A stretch of 64,000 bases of DNA from Pelargonium tetragonum (taxonomy: Eukaryota; Streptophyta; Magnoliopsida; Geraniales; Geraniaceae): NCBI GenBank assembly GCA_036897445.1, contig JAYMTL010000060.1, positions 1 through 64,000 of the forward strand. The letters run 5' to 3'. The position numbers and the translations under genes were made by a program. The notes under the pieces were generated by a model. That model was given only the letters and a program-made list of their open reading frames with translations, was not told the DNA's origin and did no database searches. Shown one piece after another: positions 27,481 through 41,350 of the stretch (its first letter is position 1; each line of letters begins with the position of its first letter).

Positions 27481-30400
27481 CGAATTCCTCCTTTTTAAGT
27501 TAGCTTGGCAACTGCCCTTCAATTTATTAAAGATATAAAAGGGAATTTCAGGAATAAGATCTTACACTATATCCTACTATCCTAAAAGATTATAGAGTTT
27601 AGACTCAATCTTTTGTTTGTTAGATCCAGAATTCAGAGGCAAGAAAGAAAACAAGTTCTTCATTATGAAGCGAGGATCCACCTATTCCTTCAGTTTAAGT
27701 GGAGACTGCCCCATCTCAAAGGTTCTATACTCTGAGACGAGAAAGACAAAGAAATGGAGCTGAGGAAACCCAAATCCTTAATTTGCTACAATGCTTTTAG
27801 ACCCAGAAACCTTGAAACAGGGGATTAGCAATTGAGATACATCCCATCAAGTGAATCGGAAAAGCTATCAAAACAAAAGTAAATGCAAATAGGAACTTCC
27901 TTAGAAATTGCTTTTATTTAGAAAGAAGTTTACCTTTGACCTATAACTAAATAGCGCGAAACTCTTCCTCTTAAGAAAGTAAAAGGTTCAAATGCCACAC
28001 TCGACAGGTACACTGGGAAATGGATCTCCTTTTCAGAATCAACTTCATTACTAAAAAACCTCTCTTTTAGAATTAGGAATTGAGCCTTTCAAAATTATAT
28101 ATCAGATTAATTAAGAGTTTAAGAGCGAAAGATTAAGGAACCTTGAAAGAAATTGGAATCGCTTGGGATACTAGTCTAAGTCGAGGTTTCTTAACGATCA
28201 TAATAAATGCAGTCCTAAACCCAGGAATTTTTATAAGTAGAAAAAAATCTGGATTTCTTCCAGGGCTTACTAATCTGGGTATGTAGTGTAGAAAATCCCC
28301 TGTAGGTTGCGCATTCGGTTAACCCTGAAGCCTCATTTTTGTTTGTATAGGATACCCCTTATTTTAAGTTATAAGTACGGGTGTGTATTAGAATTCCTCT
28401 CCAATTTACAAAATTCAGTAAATTAGAATTACGTATAGAATATAACAACTGGGTAGACTCCCACACCAGGATATTTAGTGCATCCCATTGACAGGAAATT
28501 TCTTTTTAGAAGACTTTTGAATGAGAAACGGGCAGCTGCTTTGTTATTAAATAAGTCATGGTGCATCAAGAAGTTTAAATACTCTTAAAGTACATCCAGG
28601 GAATTCCGCTTTTAGAGAACAAGAACTAAGTATAATTTAGACAGTCTTATACATAACTTTTAAAGGGATCCTTCGTTTCAATACACAGATTCACCCTTTG
28701 TTTTTATCGGTTAAAACAGGGTTTTAGGTGCCACTCCCGCATACAAAACAAAAAAGAGTCTTCTTCAAGCAAGGTGCAAGTCTTTTTTATGTCAGACTCT
28801 CGTAAGTAAGAGAATCTTATAAACAATCTAAAGGGTTCTCCTAGTCAGAGCAGGCCCGGGACCCATAAAGATATGTTTGACTGCTAAACCAAGCTCTCTG
28901 GTTGTCACAAAATGAGTAATTGAAGATAAAGTTATTAGATTAGTCAAGTGCGCCAATGTTTGTTTCAAAACTTCTAAAACAACGAAAAGCCGGATGTGTA
29001 TCCCAAGTTCTATAAAAGGCTCGACTTCCTCATAAAAAAACTCTTAGCATTTGTTACAGGGGTTTTTAACAGAAGAAAGTTCTTAGAATCTTTCTTATCC
29101 ACGAGTATGAAACTATTCGAGCTTTGCTTTTCACTCCGGGGGTTCTTAACTAGTAGGAAAAACTCGAATAATTAAAAAATCCAGTGCAATCTTAAAGATG
29201 CAGTTGGGTCGGCCTATTTATAAAATGTCTTATTTCAAAAGAGAATTTTAAGGCTCGCTTCTTTCTTACTGGGGCCACATAGTGTGTGTCCAGCAAAGCC
29301 CTGACTTTCCGGCTAGAGATTTCGATATCCTTCCTGTCAGTTCAGTGAATTTTGAAGATTACTAGGTTTCTTCTTTTTATAATCATATTTTTTTTTAGTA
29401 TATTGCTGCGTGTCTTTTGACAACCAAAAAGCATGGGTTCGAGCCCTAAACTTTAACCTTTTTTAGGCGTTCAAGTAATTCAGAAACTCATAGGTGGATC
29501 CTTACTATAACGAGTTGTTTTATCTAATTTGAGTAAGGTAACCCTAGAAAAAGCTCTGCGCTAAGTAGGGGCCCTTTTGTATTTGAAATAAGGGAACTTT
29601 GACTTTATACCCAGCGTGCGTCGAGTTTCTATTTTTGCACTTCAGATACTCACTTCCCCCATTTGAGATATGGAACGCTCGGGATAGATTTAAGGCTTTT
29701 TACTTGCCATTATAAAAAGGAGTCCCCAGTTAATAAACAAAGAAGACTTCTTAAAAAGGAAGTGCTATACTTCTACTGCCGCTGTTCGCACTGAAGGGGC
29801 GCTACACCTAGAACTAACCTTTACTTATGGCTTAAAAATCAAAAGTTCCATCTTAAATCAAATTCCAGAAGATCCAAATAAAAACTAGGAGAAGCCTTTT
29901 GGAGCTTATTCTAGTAAAAGCAAAACCCTTTAGAATAGCATATTTAAGGATCAGGGTACAATAGAACTCGGCAGTATAAAAACAACATACGCAAAGATGA
30001 GCTAGTACGTGAATTTACTTTCCTTAAATTCTCTTGAAACCCGGTAAATTCCTTTTATTTACTCTACTGCGTTTACTGCAGCAACTTTGGTTCTTTTACA
30101 TTAGACGAGATTGGAAATTTTCCTATGAAACCGGGCCTATAATCGGGACTTTATGCCTATCAGAGAACATGAAAGGTTTTCTAAGAAACAGGAATCTCCT
30201 TTTTTGACCAGAGCTTACGGGTAGCGTAGAAAGGTGAAACGAAACTAAAAACTATATCTATAAAAAATTTCTTATTAGAACCTAGTATTCTATACAGGAT
30301 ATCTTTTTTGTCTCCTATTCTTTCCCTACCAGCTAACAACTCACCAGGTTGCTTTTTATAAAATGAAAGTATACCCTAGTAGCCCCGAAAAATCCAAAGC

Positions 30401-33400
30401 AAAAAAGCCGCTTTATTCTTGTAGACTTAAAAAGTAGTAAGCCCCGGTTAAAGTTCCAAGTCCCACTTAGAGTATAACCGAAACCCAATATGAAATGAGG
30501 AGACTGCTTTTGTATTTCTTAAGCTTTTAATACCTCAATCCTCAATAACAAAAAGTACTGAGACCTTCGTAGTTTTTACGACTATCTTTTGAATAGCCGT
30601 TACTAGTATTGGAGCTTCGTATAAAAGAAAAACTAGCAAACCCCGAAAAATTTCCTTGATCTAAATAAAAGGAAGAGATACCTAAATGAAAGAAAGCTCT
30701 CGCAACAGAAATTTCAAAGGTAAACTCTTATCTTAAGAGTTTACTCAAAAAAAGAGGGCTAAGACCTTTAGTATAGAAGATTACTCGCATAAGCATAAGA
30801 AGCAGGCATATATCTACCTAATCTAAAGGAATTACTGGGAACCTACCCGGGAGTGTTATAACTAGCCTACTAAATAAGGGAATAACCTAAAATGAAATTG
30901 ATACCTCTAAAGGAAGCCTAAAGACTTTAGTCTAATAAGGAACCTCTTAATTTCTTACAAAAGCTTTAGTAATAGGAAACCCGCCCTAAAACCCTTTTGA
31001 GAATCTTTCTGGAGTTTTCTTTCTTTTTTGTAATTCTAGTAACTTTTTTATTTCAGAAAGACTAAAAAAATTCCGTAAGATAAATAGCTAAAATTACCAA
31101 GCCTCTTTTAACGGCATTCTTTTCAATTTAGTAAGTAGAATTTAGGGGGCATTCTTGATTGTTTAATCCGAACTTTTATTATACCGGATTCTATTCTTAA
31201 TCTAGGATAGAAATCCTTTATGGTTTTGACCTGTTTCATTTCTGTATATAGGTCTCTACTTTTCTTTGAATATCCGCCATAAATCTCAAATTAGGAAGAC
31301 TTTGAATAAAGGGTACTCCGTATCCGCGCTTATGTTTAAGATATAACATGGCTTGACTTATACTTGGATACTTAATGTAGATGAAAAAAAAGATGCAAGA
31401 GCGCCCACTTTCTTGTTACATTGGCACTCCCCCTTTGAACTTTTTCCTTAATTAATGAGTAAAAACCTTACTTTATTAGTAGGTAGCCTTATTCTTCCGT
31501 TGTCTTGGTTACTTTAAGAAAAAGAAGAAGCCCCCCGGGTTCTCAGATTAGGAAAACGGGTCCTTATAAAGTTAGGAAGACCTCACGCTTTTCCTAGACT
31601 TATAAAGTGAGTTTCCTCAGATAATTATACCTTGTAAATTATAGGGCAAGCTAAAAATTCGAATTAAGTGTACTCTAACTTTCTTTTCTATTTTTAATAA
31701 CTACTTACTCGCGCCTAATATGGAACACCGCGAGGTTCTTCAGTTTTGCTCTTTTCTCCTTTTTACTTTATACAAAGTCAAATTTCTTTCTAGTTCTTTC
31801 TTAAAATTTGTAGTTTTTCACAAATCCCTAGTAACTCTAATAATAGGAGTACTTGGAGGAACGTACAAGATAGATAGAATCTGGGGTTAAGATTGAGGAT
31901 AAAATTTTTACTAATTTGTTCCTGGGTCTCCAAGCATATTAGTAATTAGACGTAGTGAAGCGCCTTTTTTAGTTGGCACAGAGAATAGGGCTTTTATAAG
32001 TCAAAAGCCCTACCTTTTGAGTGAGATAGAGCCTTAATAAATACAAAAAAAGGCCCTATCTCTCCTGACAAGGATCCTAGAGCCCCGATTCAGTCTTTTT
32101 TTATCTCTATATTTTAAAGTTGTATACGCCCCAGTGGAAGGTCCTTAGTATTTCATAACTTATTCTTAATGATCCCTGAGGGGGTGCCCTCGGGTAAAAA
32201 ACCGGTGCTAAGCTCTTTGTATTCTACAACGTTCAAGAGGCTACAGTAAAGAAAGTAGGGTGCCTCTTTCTATTATTCCCGGATTCAATACAAAGAGAAG
32301 GTCCGGTCCGTTGTAAAAGAGTCCTTGTTTGCCGTACGTTATACCTAAAATGAAGTCATATTCTCCTAAATATGAATAAGGGGGGGAGATTTGCTATATA
32401 AATCTGAGTAAGGGTTTAACTCAACAGGAAATCCCGATCTATCAAAATTTTTGAGGAGGACCTTTAGTTCTTTTCTTATGTTATATCTTAGCGGGTTTCT
32501 CAAAAATTTTGATTTTAGTTAGTATATCTTTAATGAATATAGGTCACTTACCTAATTAATCAGCTGCCTATTTTATTTCGAACATCAACCCAAGGAAGCC
32601 ACTAATGGAGGTGACATTTATATTCTAATTTTTTGTTATGAGATCCTTTACTCAGGTTTCTTCACCAATTTATGTAATAGGGTGAGTTAGAATAGATGAC
32701 TCCCTTCGGATCTTACAAAGCAACCTTTTTAGTATATTAGTATAAGCAAAATCAAGAAGCTCTTAATGAATGGTCAGGAAGGGGCTGACTATATTGGCTT
32801 AAAACTAAGACTGAATTTGAAACTGGACCCTACCCGGATACAGTAAAAACTAATATAAGACTAGAACTCCTTGAAATGATTTTGGAGCACCCTAGGAGTT
32901 AAGGCACTCACCATTAGCCGCGGACTGGAACCTATTGAATGAAATTAAAAATTACTGCACTCTACTCTGCAAAAAAAAATTACGATATAGTTTTCACTTG
33001 TTAAACCCTGGATAAGTACCCCACTTTTAAAGATACGGGGATTTTCTATTCTAATGGATTATCTACGGAATTCACTAAGGCCGCAGTACTTTTTTAGTTT
33101 TAGCAAGGATAAAAAGATATAAAACTTAGGAGTAAGACCTTAATAATAAAGAAAAAGGACTCGAGTTCACCAAGGATTGTCCAGATTTAGTTTTATGTAA
33201 ACCCACATAAATAAGGATTCTAAAGCTGTCCGTATCCGATCAATTCTATATATTTCTTTGCCTTTCTTAGGACCCTTATTCGGATTAAAAAAATTGACTA
33301 AAAGAAATAAGAAAGGTTTTACACAACCCTAAAAAGGTGAATGGCGTCAAAGTTGGTCCAGTATTAGGTCATTTTTTATATAGTAATTTATATTACAAAA

Positions 33401-36400
33401 AGGGGTATACAGGATTCTTGGGGCCTTGTAAAAAGCAAAGGCTTTCAAAGTGCTGGTGGTTGTAGTATTGGATTTTTAACTACCGTTATTAGTTTCTGAA
33501 AAATCTAGAGGAAAGAAGCTATTATGGAATATGGAAGATTGGAGTTTTAGTTTTTAGAGGGGATTCAAAAGTCGAGATGCACTAAAAGAGTCCCTATTTT
33601 CACTTAGTTTTTTAGTAGTTTGCTAGAAGCTCTACATTCTGAAAAAACCATTTATTAGGAGGACGTTTCACTTATTTTAAGAGAGTCGCGCTAGATCTTA
33701 CCCAAATACAAGGTATAAAAGTTCTTGTATTCTTCAAAAAATTTCAATAGATTTGTATAAGCCTCTAGTTCCAGTTTTTAATCTAAAAATACGAAAGCTT
33801 CTGTATTTGTTTTCAAGAGAGCTTAGAGGAAATCCTAAGTCATAAGTATCGATTCTTTTTTAAGTGTTCTAGATAGACCCTGTATCAACGGAGACCCCAG
33901 GAAACAAAGAGCTTCCTATGCCCTTTTTCTCCAAAAAAAAATTTTCAATTTCATAAAATAGGGGTTAAAAAAAAGCTTTTACGAATTTCTAATTAAAAAG
34001 GACTGGCAGTAAACGTACCCGAGAATTGGGATACCCAGGAAGTGCCTTACTTAAATGAGAAGGAAAAAGCAAGTATGAGTTATAAATAAAGTCACTCTTG
34101 TAGAAGAGGCTTACTTATAAAAAAATCTTAGACACTGGGTTGGCTCACTTGTTCTGTTAATGATTTAGTCTTTTATTAAAGTTTCATTTATATAAGGAGC
34201 TTTTCCTTTCGAAAAGAAGGTTTCTGAAATGCTTTAGAATTATCAAGAAACTGAATAAGGGGTTCCTCAAACTATTTTGGGAACTGCGATATCCGGACTT
34301 TTTCTTTTTAGATGTAAAGTTGGTTAAACAACGATTGCTGAGTTTTAACTTCTTAATCCTATAATTACTGCAGTTTTTATATAAATTATATAACAATTTT
34401 TTCTGTAAAAATTCGTAGCTTTTTAAGGATTCTCCTAATACGTAATACATTGTTACCAAGAAAAGAGAAACATATATGTTTACAAAACACGATATTAGAC
34501 TCCAAGATTTGAAGCTTTGCAAGAATACGCTGATAACTAATAAAGTGCACAATGTCTTTAAAGAATACCTAAGTTCCTTATAGATTTTTCTTAAAAAGCC
34601 GCGCTCTCCCTAACTTTTTGAGTACCTTGCGGATATACTACAAGATAACTAATAGAAGGCAGTAAGGGCGCTTTCTAGTATCCCGCGCGGCGCAAGTTCC
34701 TGGGTTATTAATTAATGCATACGAATCGCTCTTTTTTATGCTAGACTTTCCTAACTTTAACCAGTATTGGTTTCTTAAAAACTTCTTATATACGTGAGCT
34801 TTGAGTAATGGGATTCGAACTTAAAGAACTTTGTATTTACTGAGTGAAGTGGTAAGCTAAGAAAGCGTTCTCTACTCACTTCCTAGTCCTATTTAAAGCT
34901 TCAAGAGTAGGAGCTGATTCAAAATTCTTTATCTGCGCGTTTTAAACCTCTACTAAGTTGTAAGAGATTTATAGTATTGCGTGTATGTATCATAAGAATA
35001 GATATGTGGAATTCCTAAAGCGTGCCCCTTGTAATAATTATACAAAAATCTTGTAGATCAATCAAATACCAAAACGGGGAGACCCCTTATAGAAATATGT
35101 ATATAGGGGCCGCTTTCGCTTGTTGAATTGAATATAATTACTTTATAAAATTGGAAAAAGGGCTTCCCTGTTTACTTATCGGTACCCGCCCTGAATCTTA
35201 GACAGAGGCTCCTGACTTTCAAAATTCCTAGCTAGCTAATAACTAGGGAAAACCTGATTATAGCAAAACTTACTTTAAATAAATTAGATCCGCAGCGAAA
35301 CCCCTAGGAAATAAAGAATTCCTTTGTCCCTTATTTAACTTAACAACTTGAATGGGGCTTTAACTGAGAACAGGAAAGCACTAACAAAAGAAGAAAACTT
35401 AGGGGCACTTTGAAGAATAGAGAAAAAGGACCCTTAATAAAATAAAAAAGCTAACCCTAAAGGGCAAACTTAAGCTTTTCCTAAAAGTTTTTTAGTTAAT
35501 AAAATTGATAGAATCGCTTGTAATTTTGTACAGAGCTTATAAAAAATGAATAAAAGCTAGGAGGGGTTCCGTAATAGAAAAAGGCTGGGCGACACAAGAA
35601 CCGTTAACCCATGTTAAAGCTCACGAAAAGGGCCATACAAAAAAAATTTTAACAATTTCGGCTTTGGCTAGCTCTATCATAAGATGTAAAGGGTCCATAG
35701 AAGTTTAGTAGTATATGTCTTACTGACCTTAGTGACGGAGGCTTAGCCTAATTGAACATCCGTGGTAGAAATAGAAAGTGTCTTGTCAAAAGACTTGGCG
35801 TGTTTATATCAAATATTGGGTAAGGAGAGGGGGTCCTAGAAAAAGCCTATAATTGTACTGGTTTTTGCTATTTCAATTCTTTATACTACGTGCAGTTACT
35901 AAAGTTTGTAAACTTAGGGGTATATCCGAAGGAGGATTTCCCTACGAAAGTTCAAGGTTAATTGATACTTGAAGCCTTTTAAAGGATACAAAAAAGAATG
36001 GACAACTATTCGGTTACAGATATTGCCCCGGGGCTTCCTATTAAAAAAAAGCACTTTTTTCTGGATGGATAGTTACTTGACTTCCACCTTTGCTTTGCCT
36101 TTAACTAAATGTTTGCGCATAAATTAGAACAGAGTTTGTTAGACACCTGAACTTGTTGATTTTAATAAGACATAGCTTATAAGAAGCAACCTCTTTTTTC
36201 AAATAGCAAGGAATGGGTAACTTAGGTGGGAGTCCATAAGTTCTTTCTTCTATAGACATAGAGTGTTCAAGAAACTCCCTGTTAGGCTGCTAAACTTCCG
36301 TTTGTAAACACCTAGAGCATTCAAATTTGTATGAAGGGCGAAGGTTCAAACCCAGTTTATAGTTTAGTTTAAATTCCAAAATAAAGTTAATAACTCTCAA

Positions 36401-39400
36401 AGTACTAGTCTCATCTTCAATCCTACACTTTATCATTTTGGGCGTTTTAGCTACTACGATGAATAAATTTGAAAAAAGACCTTGTAAGTAAAATACCCCA
36501 TTTCAAATGCATACTACCCAATTAGGACTTATTCGTTATATTAATAAATACTTGGTTTTTTAGTATACCCTTGGGGTAACACAAAATTTGTAGAGTCCTT
36601 TGCTAGAGCTCCTCGGGGCCTCTTGCCCCTTTGTACTCGAGCTTGGTTGAGCGCTGGAAGAAGTGCAATCCAATAGAAACTGCATTTCCATAATCAAACT
36701 AAAAACACATATGCGCTAGAGAAGATAAGATTCATACACCCGGTCATAATAAAGTAATTAGATAGGCTTCTTTGGTGAAGAAATGAAGGGGAGAGTTGAT
36801 TAAGGATAAGCCTTTTTAGAAGGATTTTGGTAAAGTTTTTCTAGAAAAAAGAATGAAAACCTAAAAGGATTTACTTGACAAATCACAGGAGCCCCGTAAC
36901 AAAAAGATTTAAGCCTTAAAATTTCTTTTTTAGTTCTAGAGGTAAGGTTTTTTTACAAATTTCAATGCCGATTGATCAAGAGTTAAGTCATTACTAAAAG
37001 GGACAAGGTTGAATGAAGTCCTGACCTAGTTACTTAGTTTATATAAAAAGATAGAACCCTTATCACTACAAACTTGTTCTGTAAAAACCTGTAATTACAA
37101 TTTCTACTTACACGGATTCCATTTCCTTAAAGGTGGTAAAGGATTCTTATCTTAGAAAAGGCATTCCTGTGTTCTGTGCTTTGTATTTCTACTCTTGGTA
37201 AAGGAGATTCCGAGGATTTCTTACTAACTAGGCTTACAGATTGTTTAGAACCAATTTAGGACATTTCCCCTTTAAAATACTGGGAATCCCTTAATTGGTT
37301 CCCCTTTCTATTTATTTAGAAAAAGAGATTTTGTATTAACTCCTTTGTCTTAAATGAAAAGCTTTTATCCTATATAATATGGAGTCATCTCCTACGAGCA
37401 AACCCTAAGAAAGAAAACTTTCTTAAATCTTAAATAGAAAAGAAATGAATACAATTTGACGAAAATGTCTCACTCAAAAGCAAGAACTCATGAATGTATC
37501 CTGGTATAAAGCGGCTCTAAAGAGGTTCTGTTTTGGGTCTTTTGTATATAATAAGTTCCTTTTAGGGATTAGATTAAGTTTCAACTTCTTCTATCTCTAG
37601 GACTCTTAATTAAGTTATCTACTTGGAATTACTCCTTGCGTTGCGTAGATGGACTGGAATGGGTCAGACTTTCAATCTCAAGGAAGGACTTTTAGTTTAG
37701 TAAAAATTTGTTTCTCGTAAGTAGCTTAGAAAGTTTCGTGTTTCCTGTCAATAATCTAGTGGTCTCGAGTTTGGGGGATTCTGGCACTTAGTATGCATGC
37801 GCAAAGAGGACCCTTAGTACTTCTCAAGTTAAAGTCTATGAGAGATATCCCCGCGCAGTCCTTTGCTTGTCCAGGTTCCTTAGATTCGTAAGTAGTGCAT
37901 TTCTATAAGATCCATCTCAATGAACAAAAGCGAACTCTCTTAGCTTTCTATTCTGCCTGGTTAGGCACTTTTTGTGGTTTGGTTACTCTGTTAGTTGTGT
38001 CTATATTATGGTGGGGTCCTAGTCTATAAAGTTCTTGTCAGTAGTGTATGAGTCTTCTTCTTAGCGGGTCTTTTTAGTGCTTTCCCATCGTCAGGTGATT
38101 TTTTTTATCCTAACCCTTGTGGAAATCCAACATAAATACAAGTCAGCTTTTCATACTTAACAAACTATCGAGTCATATTCACCCTCTTTTGGGTAGTAGT
38201 TACGGAAGCAGGTTGACTGAGGAAAGGGAGCCTTATCTTTCTATCTTAATATAGGATAGGAAAAGCTAGGAATTTCCAGTGAAAGTAAGCGGGGCAAGAG
38301 CTTATGCTCCTACGTTTCTTGTAGGTTTCTTATTTTGGATAGTGAAATAAAAAGTGTTAAAGTAAAGTATAGATAACTTAAGCTAAAATTTTTTCCTGTA
38401 AATATTTTCAGTTTGCTAGAGGTGGTTTGATTCTTATGCTTATGATAAAGACCCTGCGAATCCAGGAAGAGTTCTAAATCCGGGAGGGCTCTTTAAGAAG
38501 TCCTGATATTTGAGTCTTTTAAGGGAAGTTTTTTTTAGTGTCTTGCAGTATCAGATATCCTATTCCAGGTTTTGAAAGGAAAGTGAAAATAAGGAGTTTC
38601 CTAGGTGTAGATAGACTGAATTTTATAATTATAGTTAAGTCAAAGAATCAAATAAATCTAGGGGCTTCTAGACTAGAATACCTAGAATAAGGGTACCCGG
38701 GAATATCGAAAAAGGTTCTAATCCTCCCTAACACTAAACTGATAAAATAGAAGTGGAAATTCTTAAGTCAACAAGGTCAGGGTTTGGGTTTTCTTACTAG
38801 TTTAAAGTGTAGAAGTAAGGTTTTTCCTTCAGTTAGGTTAAGTTCAATCCCATAGAATCCAGTAGGAAGAAATTATATAAAATAAATGAAAGTTCCTGAT
38901 ATAGTAAAGAATTTCAAAATTAAGATCAAGATATTAAAGTCTTGACTTAGGTAGAGTGAAGTTCTAGTTTTTCCAAGCAAGTAAGAACTCGTAATAGATA
39001 ATCTATTTAAATAAATAAGAAACTAGCCAATTCTTATTGTTTGTAGGAAATTGCCCCTAGCTAGAAGTCCCCGCCTTTCTCTTTATATTGATTGATATAT
39101 TGAAAGCCCTTCCCTTATTTTGAGACCCGTTAAAACAGTAGGAATTGAAAAGGAATGCCATCGGTTCGAATCCTTTCTATTTTGTCTAGAATAGGATCCC
39201 TTTTAGTTTAGTAAATGCTTTTTTGAATGCGCAAATTCCTATACCAATAAGAAAGATTTTAGCCAATTTGGTAGCCTTTAGGGTTAAGATCTTTTTCGGT
39301 TTCCTGTCAGTCAGTTCTAGTTAAGCAGCATTAAAATGAATATATATATATAGTCTATCCAGTCATCCGGAACCCCTTTCTATCCTAAAAGAAAGACTGA

Positions 39401-39800
39401 GGGAATCTACATTCTCAAAGCTACAAGAGGACCCGGCTTACTAAGGTTAGAACATAGAGTCTTTCTCTTTTTCTAGCTATAGTTAGGAATATAAGAATAA
39501 TTCGGCATGTATAAGAAGTACAAAAAAGAATAAGGAACGTACAAAATTTGACAGAGGAATATAGACACTTGCACATCAAAATAGGCAGTGAAGTACATTG
39601 AATTTGTATACCGGTTTAGTATAGAAGTTGGTCCAGCTGATAGGCTATTCTAATTGACTCCTCAACTTGAAGTAAGGAATTCCCTTTATCCCCTGAATTC
39701 TCGGGGAATCCTTCATAAAGATAAACAGGCCTTGCAAACTAAGAAAGATAGATCCGGTTTCTATATCTATCTTAAATTCACTCTTTTTTTAAGCCGTTGA
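27480..39800. other. Long gene-free spacer
   Basis: About 12.3 kb without a recognisable gene. It holds T-arm-like words at 29435-29446 (+), 34809-34821 (-), 36342-36353 (+) and 39162-39173 (+), none of which folds into a tRNA in my hands. It also holds G7 at 32380-32386 and a short (AT)n run at 39340-39352. The longest frame of the window (34184-34552, minus) lies here and is described separately. GG-N2-4-CC dyads are dense, for example four between 35161 and 35340. Confidence 0.6.
34184..34552 (-). CDS. Longest open frame, 122 codons, probably chance
   Basis: The frame starts with TTG. It reads as a hydrophobic N-terminal third (VISVFLQSF...CFVNIYVSLFLVTMYYVL, about residues 5-40) followed by a Lys/Arg/Asn/Ser-rich remainder containing a KKKK run. 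A single membrane-span-like segment is therefore conceivable. I recognise no family, and there is no ATG, no credible ribosome-binding site and no neighbouring gene. With stops making up about 7% of triplets, about one frame this long is expected by chance in six frames of 64 kb. I list it only because it is the longest; a real gene here is unlikely. Confidence 0.1.
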   Translation of the reverse strand: MCTLLVISVFLQSFKSWSLISCFVNIYVSLFLVTMYYVLGESLKSYEFLQKKLLYNLYKNCSNYRIKKLKLSNRCLTNFTSKKKKSGYRSSQNSLRNPLFSFLIILKHFRNLLFERKSSLYK

Positions 39801-41350
39801 GCCTCAATTCTTTACTACTGATTTATAAGCCTCTAGTTTAGCACCACTGTCACAGATATATAGGTTCGATGACATTCTACAACAAAACAAAGAAATTGAA
39901 AGCTTCTGCTTTAGCTGCAACTTCTTTTCAAAGGTTTCCATTAGAATCTTTAACTCGAATTATCAGGGAATATCCATAGACTCTAGAGTTCTAGGTAAAG
40001 TTCAGGATAAGGAAAGCACTTCTTCAAAGGAAGAGACTCTCAAAACTAAGAACTAAGACTCGGTTTTCTCGAATCTAAAGAGAATCAGGTTTCCTATATC
40101 CACTAAATGTTCCGAATACCAACAAAAAATGAAAGAGCTTTGGACTCCCCTATTTAGAATCAGTTAAATGTACTGTAAATAAATGAATAAGTTATCTTGG
40201 TAAAGCTTAAAGCAAGACTTAGTTGGGCTGGCAATACCATCATCCTTAAGGAAACCCCAGAAAACAACTCAAATAAGAATACTGCTACTTTCTCCTCAAC
40301 TATCCCAAAGACTCGAACTAGACTCACGAAAGAAAATCTATTCCATGAATACAAAACACACAATACAAACTCAGTTCAGGAATACATTACACCTTGTTAA
40401 ACTACAAATACAGGAATTGAAGAATTTTTCTCTTATCTTTTATGCAATCCGTTAGTTACACAGTTAATTGAGTTTCTTCTATCTACTCTTCTCAGGAATC
40501 CAGGAAAGATTATATGCTAGTACTAGTAAAAAGGAATCCCTTCTTAGCTGTCCTCTTGCTTCCTCCTTCAGTCAGAATCAGACCCGGTTTATTAAGAGTA
40601 CACCCGGGTTTCCCGACCCTTCCTTGTAGGTAGCGACTCTTCTTGAGCTGTACTTCTATTCCCTTCTTGTTCTAATGTAGAAAGAACTAGTGTTTGTTTA
40701 TTACTGTTGCTAGGAAGTAGTATAACCTGAGACAAAATCTTTGTCTCTTATTAGTTTAGGGATTTGAAAGGAATAGATTGTCAGAGTATATACCACCTTA
40801 ACACTAGGACCAGCTAAAAGAAACCCGGCTCTAAACAACTTAGCTTCAAATCCTTACTCTCTAGAATTGAAAGCCCAGAAACATAACAAACTCTCGATAC
40901 ACTGTTGACCCGGAATCCTAAAAGCTAAAGTAAAGACTTCTCAGGAAAAAAACTCTTGCCTTTAACTGCTTCGTCTTCAAAACTCTTATTTATAGCTAGG
41001 AAAACTTGACTTCACAGGAAATTCAGCTCTTTCACTAGAGTTACAAAACCCTTCTTCAACTCTATCTTAAGAACTCAGTCTTCTTTTGCTTCTTCTTATT
41101 TACTTGCTTGTTTCTTAGTCTTAATGAACTTCCTTGTATTGTATAAGGAGTTCGAGCGCTTTCTTAGGAGTTACAGTTTTTAGAAAGAGAAGAGGATAAG
41201 GGAAAGACTTAACAGTAGGAGCTAGTAGACTTAATAGGAAGGACTATAGACTAGGAGAAGAGATAGAGAGATCTAATGGGAGATCTTGTAGTTACTGTGT
41301 TTTTGTTATAGATCTTAGAAAGTATAGTTAGTCTTCTAGTTTTTTATAGT
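39800..41350. other. Compositional island, no gene recognised
   Basis: From about 39.8 kb the + strand takes on C/A/T-rich words (ACTCTT, TTCTTC, CAACTC). After 41.15 kb it becomes purine-rich (AGGAGCTAGTAG, AGAGATAGAGAG). Two overlapping opposite-strand frames of 67 codons (40160-40363 minus, 40197-40400 plus) shadow each other, and neither has a recognisable motif. Texture resembles the 25, 27 and 63 kb islands. Confidence 0.3.

Noticed and set aside
24982-27903. GGAACTTCCTTA-AAATT-CTTTT shared by 24982 and 27892
   Set aside because: The exact part is 12 bp and the rest is T-rich. Matches of this quality are expected by chance between regions of such skewed composition.
39340-39352. (AT)n microsatellite
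   Set aside because: Only about six units; ordinary in AT-rich DNA.
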